Assembly: GCF_038502225.1 (NCBI RefSeq)
Contig: NC_091355.1
Location: forward strand, 11,965,115 to 12,029,114
Source of the DNA: Cherax quadricarinatus
Lineage: Eukaryota > Arthropoda > Malacostraca > Decapoda > Parastacidae
DNA length: 64,000 bases
Direction of reading: 5' to 3'
This document shows, in pieces, positions 62,901 to 64,000 of the stretch. The translations under genes and the position numbers were made by a program. Each line of letters begins with the position of its first letter. The first letter of the stretch is position 1. Under the pieces are notes generated by a model that did not search any database, had not been told where the DNA came from, and saw nothing but the letters and a program-made list of their open reading frames with translations.

Positions 62901-63630
62901 TCACATGTGCAACAAAGTCATCATGCTGATCTGTGGGAACATTAAAACGTTTCCGTTTGAATATCCCACCAGGAAGGATAGTATTACCAATATCTAGAGA
63001 GGTTAGCCTTGGGAAATGATCAGACGCTATATCTGTTACAATGGAAGACTCACAGCTGGCAGAAGTAATGTTGAAGCCCAGGCACAGATCAAGGACACCT
63101 CCATAGATATGTGTGGGTTCAAGTTCACCTACAATTTGGACATTATCATGACTGTTTAAGAGTGACAACAGTTGATTGCCATTACGATTACCAAACTGTG
63201 AGTTTCCAATGCTTTTGTGTCTCGCATTGTAATCGCCAATAATAAGAGTAGGCTCAGAATGAGCACAAGTTGGGAGCTCCAAGTAATTAAACTTATCAGC
63301 AGGAGCATACAAGTTAAATATGTTGAGAGCAGAGTTCCCAATATAAATCCTAACACCGTGATATTGTAGCCTCTCTGTTTTCTTGTGTGCAAGAAGTTGA
63401 TGGGGAAGTGATTTTTTAATATATAGAACACAAGAGTTAGTAGATTTGAGGTTATATGCAACAAATGATGGTAATTTAGGGGGTTGGGATTTTTCAGGGA
63501 CTTTGCACTCTTGTAGACACACAACATCAATGGGTTCGGTGGTTACTTTATGATGAAGTTCAGGAGGTCTTTTTCTAAGTGATGCAATGTTCCAGCTTAA
63601 TATAGAAAGTTTATACGAGTTTTGATCCAT
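59920..63630 (-). CDS. Non-LTR retrotransposon ORF2: endonuclease, reverse transcriptase, RNase H
   Basis: A 1236-residue frame with no break. Residues 8-210 form an endonuclease/exonuclease/phosphatase domain: ILSWNIASLR (10-19), catalytic E41 in VVCLQE, GDYN (132-135) and SDH (203-205). It would nick target DNA. Residues about 495-760 form the reverse transcriptase: FRPISLTSCLCKTFERM (509-525), palm A LDLKFAFD (571-578), GTPQGGVLSP (628-637) and catalytic FADD (662-665). RNase H at about 950-1080 keeps D959 (YVDGS), E999 (TEL), D1022 (VTDS) and D1076 (RTDKLA). A C-X2-C-X9-H-X4-C finger (C1177, C1180, H1190, C1195) lies near the end. All key residues are present. The start is the ATG overlapping the ORF1 stop. 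This is the most likely functional protein in the window. Expression cannot be judged from sequence. Confidence 0.93.
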   Translation of the reverse strand: MDQNSYKLSILSWNIASLRKRPPELHHKVTTEPIDVVCLQECKVPEKSQPPKLPSFVAYNLKSTNSCVLYIKKSLPHQLLAHKKTERLQYHGVRIYIGNSALNIFNLYAPADKFNYLELPTCAHSEPTLIIGDYNARHKSIGNSQFGNRNGNQLLSLLNSHDNVQIVGELEPTHIYGGVLDLCLGFNITSASCESSIVTDIASDHFPRLTSLDIGNTILPGGIFKRKRFNVPTDQHDDFVAHVTDWYNSYECSSVETFNDDLVSSIQNYLEPPLQPLGTLNPTNFHNNHTSFKIHTYYNDSKLLTLKRTARRLGLAYRKHRTPGMLRLFQTALAAARERMTELRQTDWEKFVNGLNAHTPLSRAWRDINRIKGNRTGQIAHPHPLHRANELVSAWAATSSYDNLPSTTQAKLNDKYDARERLVCFMLSKADDCNIPFTNYELDAALTKGNSTLPGEDGITYNILRLLCRVPGNPLLELYNMSYVTGELPQSWTNSLIIPIPKPNQQNAFRPISLTSCLCKTFERMILNRLMYRIKQFLSPRLHGFMHGRSVHHCIATFLTLHTDSSYTTFLDLKFAFDVANRHVIISELARMDVGGWLLRWIKGYLSNRKSSVLFQGHRSVTKDFELGTPQGGVLSPTLFNILINALRNAMPSQPHNYVISFADDIMIHTTGFSNTQNILNHVLASCQDLGLIISTDKTKILNRRPPRQRGTVRQIQLHDGSLLEYVSRYRYLGFEVPLLGPVVTRLCRQYKERLRALRVVAGLHPRYGANVKIVKMMYLAYIRSLVDYAAPLLALVSDWKLGGLEKLQNEAMRIILGCPRTAKILNMQKELDIPSIRDRVTERNILIGVNMLRQAHSNPCTEALQTFLSTGEHSSRWIEKTGTDLRMNQIHDLCQVRQQRHFSAPWNITPFQTTIPPFPPKLLLKSQPKLRLEAKHEALSCIDNLVTQHTLSQIIYVDGSVHQSTGAAGSAAVVVQSDGSLKEIGARIINWASTLQTELFAILLALKCIYVSKIDSLIVTDSLSSINALNSLSINCGMLVSEARHRYGRIVDSGVRVHMLWIPSHIGLQMHDRTDKLAKLYAFKEGVDYNLGLSGSCLRTIIRKELQLNFMDLRLREIDTSESIYHHSIMQEEPHVYGASNKISRLLDVTTARLRLGYKYLWQVKSPPPDVDQTKCKLCQMDYCHTLRHYVLECDKINEFRNNSLRNVQEMAKYFIHSGILQTILEKYPDFASCK

Positions 63631-63632
63631 TA
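63628..63632 (-). promoter_or_regulatory. TAATG stop-start overlap between ORF1 and ORF2
   Basis: The minus strand reads TAATG: the TAA ends ORF1 and the ATG begins ORF2, sharing one A. In the silkworm LINE SART1, experiments showed that a UAAUG junction lets ribosomes finish ORF1 and restart on ORF2. The same mechanism is inferred here from the identical junction. Confidence 0.8.
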
Positions 63633-64000
63633 TAATAGTCCTGGGATCTTGTCGAGTTTCTCAGCATAATGAAAAAATTGTTCATATAAATAGCAGACCT
63701 TATCAATGTCAACAGTGCTACCCTTGTCCATGAGTTTTGTAAGTGCACCTCCAGTTGTAAGGCCTCGTGGGAGTCTTCGTAAACCCAGAGCACGACGCTG
63801 TTTATGTGTGAATGTATGATAGGTGACACCACCACCACTCACATTCCCTCCTCCACTAACATTACACGCAACACTACAACTGTCATCACCAGCGCCACTA
63901 CCAACATTGTGTTCATTACATTTGTCAACAGTATTGTATTCAACATTAATGTCTATGTGACTAACCTCATCACACTCTGCACCACCACTTATATTATGCT
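63630..64000 (-). CDS. Non-LTR retrotransposon ORF1, C-terminal part (cut by window edge)
   Basis: Open on the minus strand from the window edge to the TAA at 63632-63630, about 122 residues. The upstream part is acidic and Gly/Ser/Asn-rich (VSGGGNVSGGGVTYHTF). The end contains HKQRRALGLRRLPRGLTT and VCYLYEQFFHYAEKLDKIPG. I see no CCHC knuckles, but most of ORF1 lies outside the window. In this LINE group ORF1 is an RNA-binding protein that packages the element RNA. Here that role is inferred only from position upstream of ORF2 and the shared junction. The stop overlaps the ORF2 start as TAATG. Confidence 0.75.
   Translation of the reverse strand, partial: HNISGGAECDEVSHIDINVEYNTVDKCNEHNVGSGAGDDSCSVACNVSGGGNVSGGGVTYHTFTHKQRRALGLRRLPRGLTTGGALTKLMDKGSTVDIDKVCYLYEQFFHYAEKLDKIPGLL

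Larger units (their letters stand above)
59893..64000 (-). mobile_element. Apparently intact non-LTR retrotransposon with RNase H; 5' end beyond the window
   Basis: Minus-strand element comprising the end of ORF1, an uninterrupted ORF2 and a very short 3' UTR (about 28 bp after the ORF2 stop) that runs straight into a (TG)n tract on its sense strand. The endonuclease, reverse transcriptase, RNase H and C-terminal Cys/His order matches the I/R1/LOA group of LINEs. There is no poly-A tail. Within the R1 clade, lineages such as Mino and Waldo insert at AC-type repeats, so AC-targeted insertion is plausible. The (AC)n could instead be the element's own tail. Confidence 0.9.

Overview
The window looks like non-coding, repeat-dense animal DNA. 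I found no recognisable host protein-coding gene, rRNA or functional tRNA. Very long (TG)n/(CA)n and (TA)n tracts, many non-LTR (LINE) retrotransposon fragments, tRNA-derived SINEs and huge minisatellites are typical of large arthropod genomes. The LINE tails that end in a (CA)n run and the tRNA-SINE with its long conserved tail resemble decapod crustacean (crayfish, lobster, crab) repeats. That placement is recollection plus inference, not a database result.

Layout. 1-1405: AT-rich sequence with (TA)n and (AC)n tracts. 1406-6716: a 5.3 kb minisatellite whose unit changes from 30 to 28 bp. 6717-24000: a patchwork of decayed LINEs (9790-10990, 16590-19316, 19321-19790, 19916-20160), SINEs and fold-back elements, including a 165-bp-arm inverted repeat at 8329-8812 flanked by a 9-11 bp duplication. 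24035-28690: a 40-bp array, then a 3.8 kb 32-bp array. 29010-35050: microsatellites and 3' pieces of one LINE family ('family A'). 35166-36650: a 14-bp array. 37250-39070: LINE and SINE pieces. 39348-42817: a second 32-bp array. 43040-49315: microsatellites and the best family A pieces, one bounded by 153-bp direct repeats. 49846-53490 and 53511-57045: two adjoining minisatellites (23 bp and 30 bp). 57515-59118: a second 14-bp array. 59600-64000: a minus-strand, apparently intact RNase H-containing LINE inserted at an (AC)n tract.

The only intact coding unit is that last LINE. It has the end of ORF1 (cut by the window edge) and a 1236-residue ORF2 with endonuclease, reverse transcriptase, RNase H and C-terminal zinc-finger segments. 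The two ORFs overlap as TAATG, the arrangement known to couple translation of ORF1 and ORF2 in SART1.

The long open frames over the minisatellites and the Cys-Val or Thr-His frames over (TG)n are artefacts of periodic sequence, not proteins. Copy numbers are span divided by period, and boundaries were read by eye.
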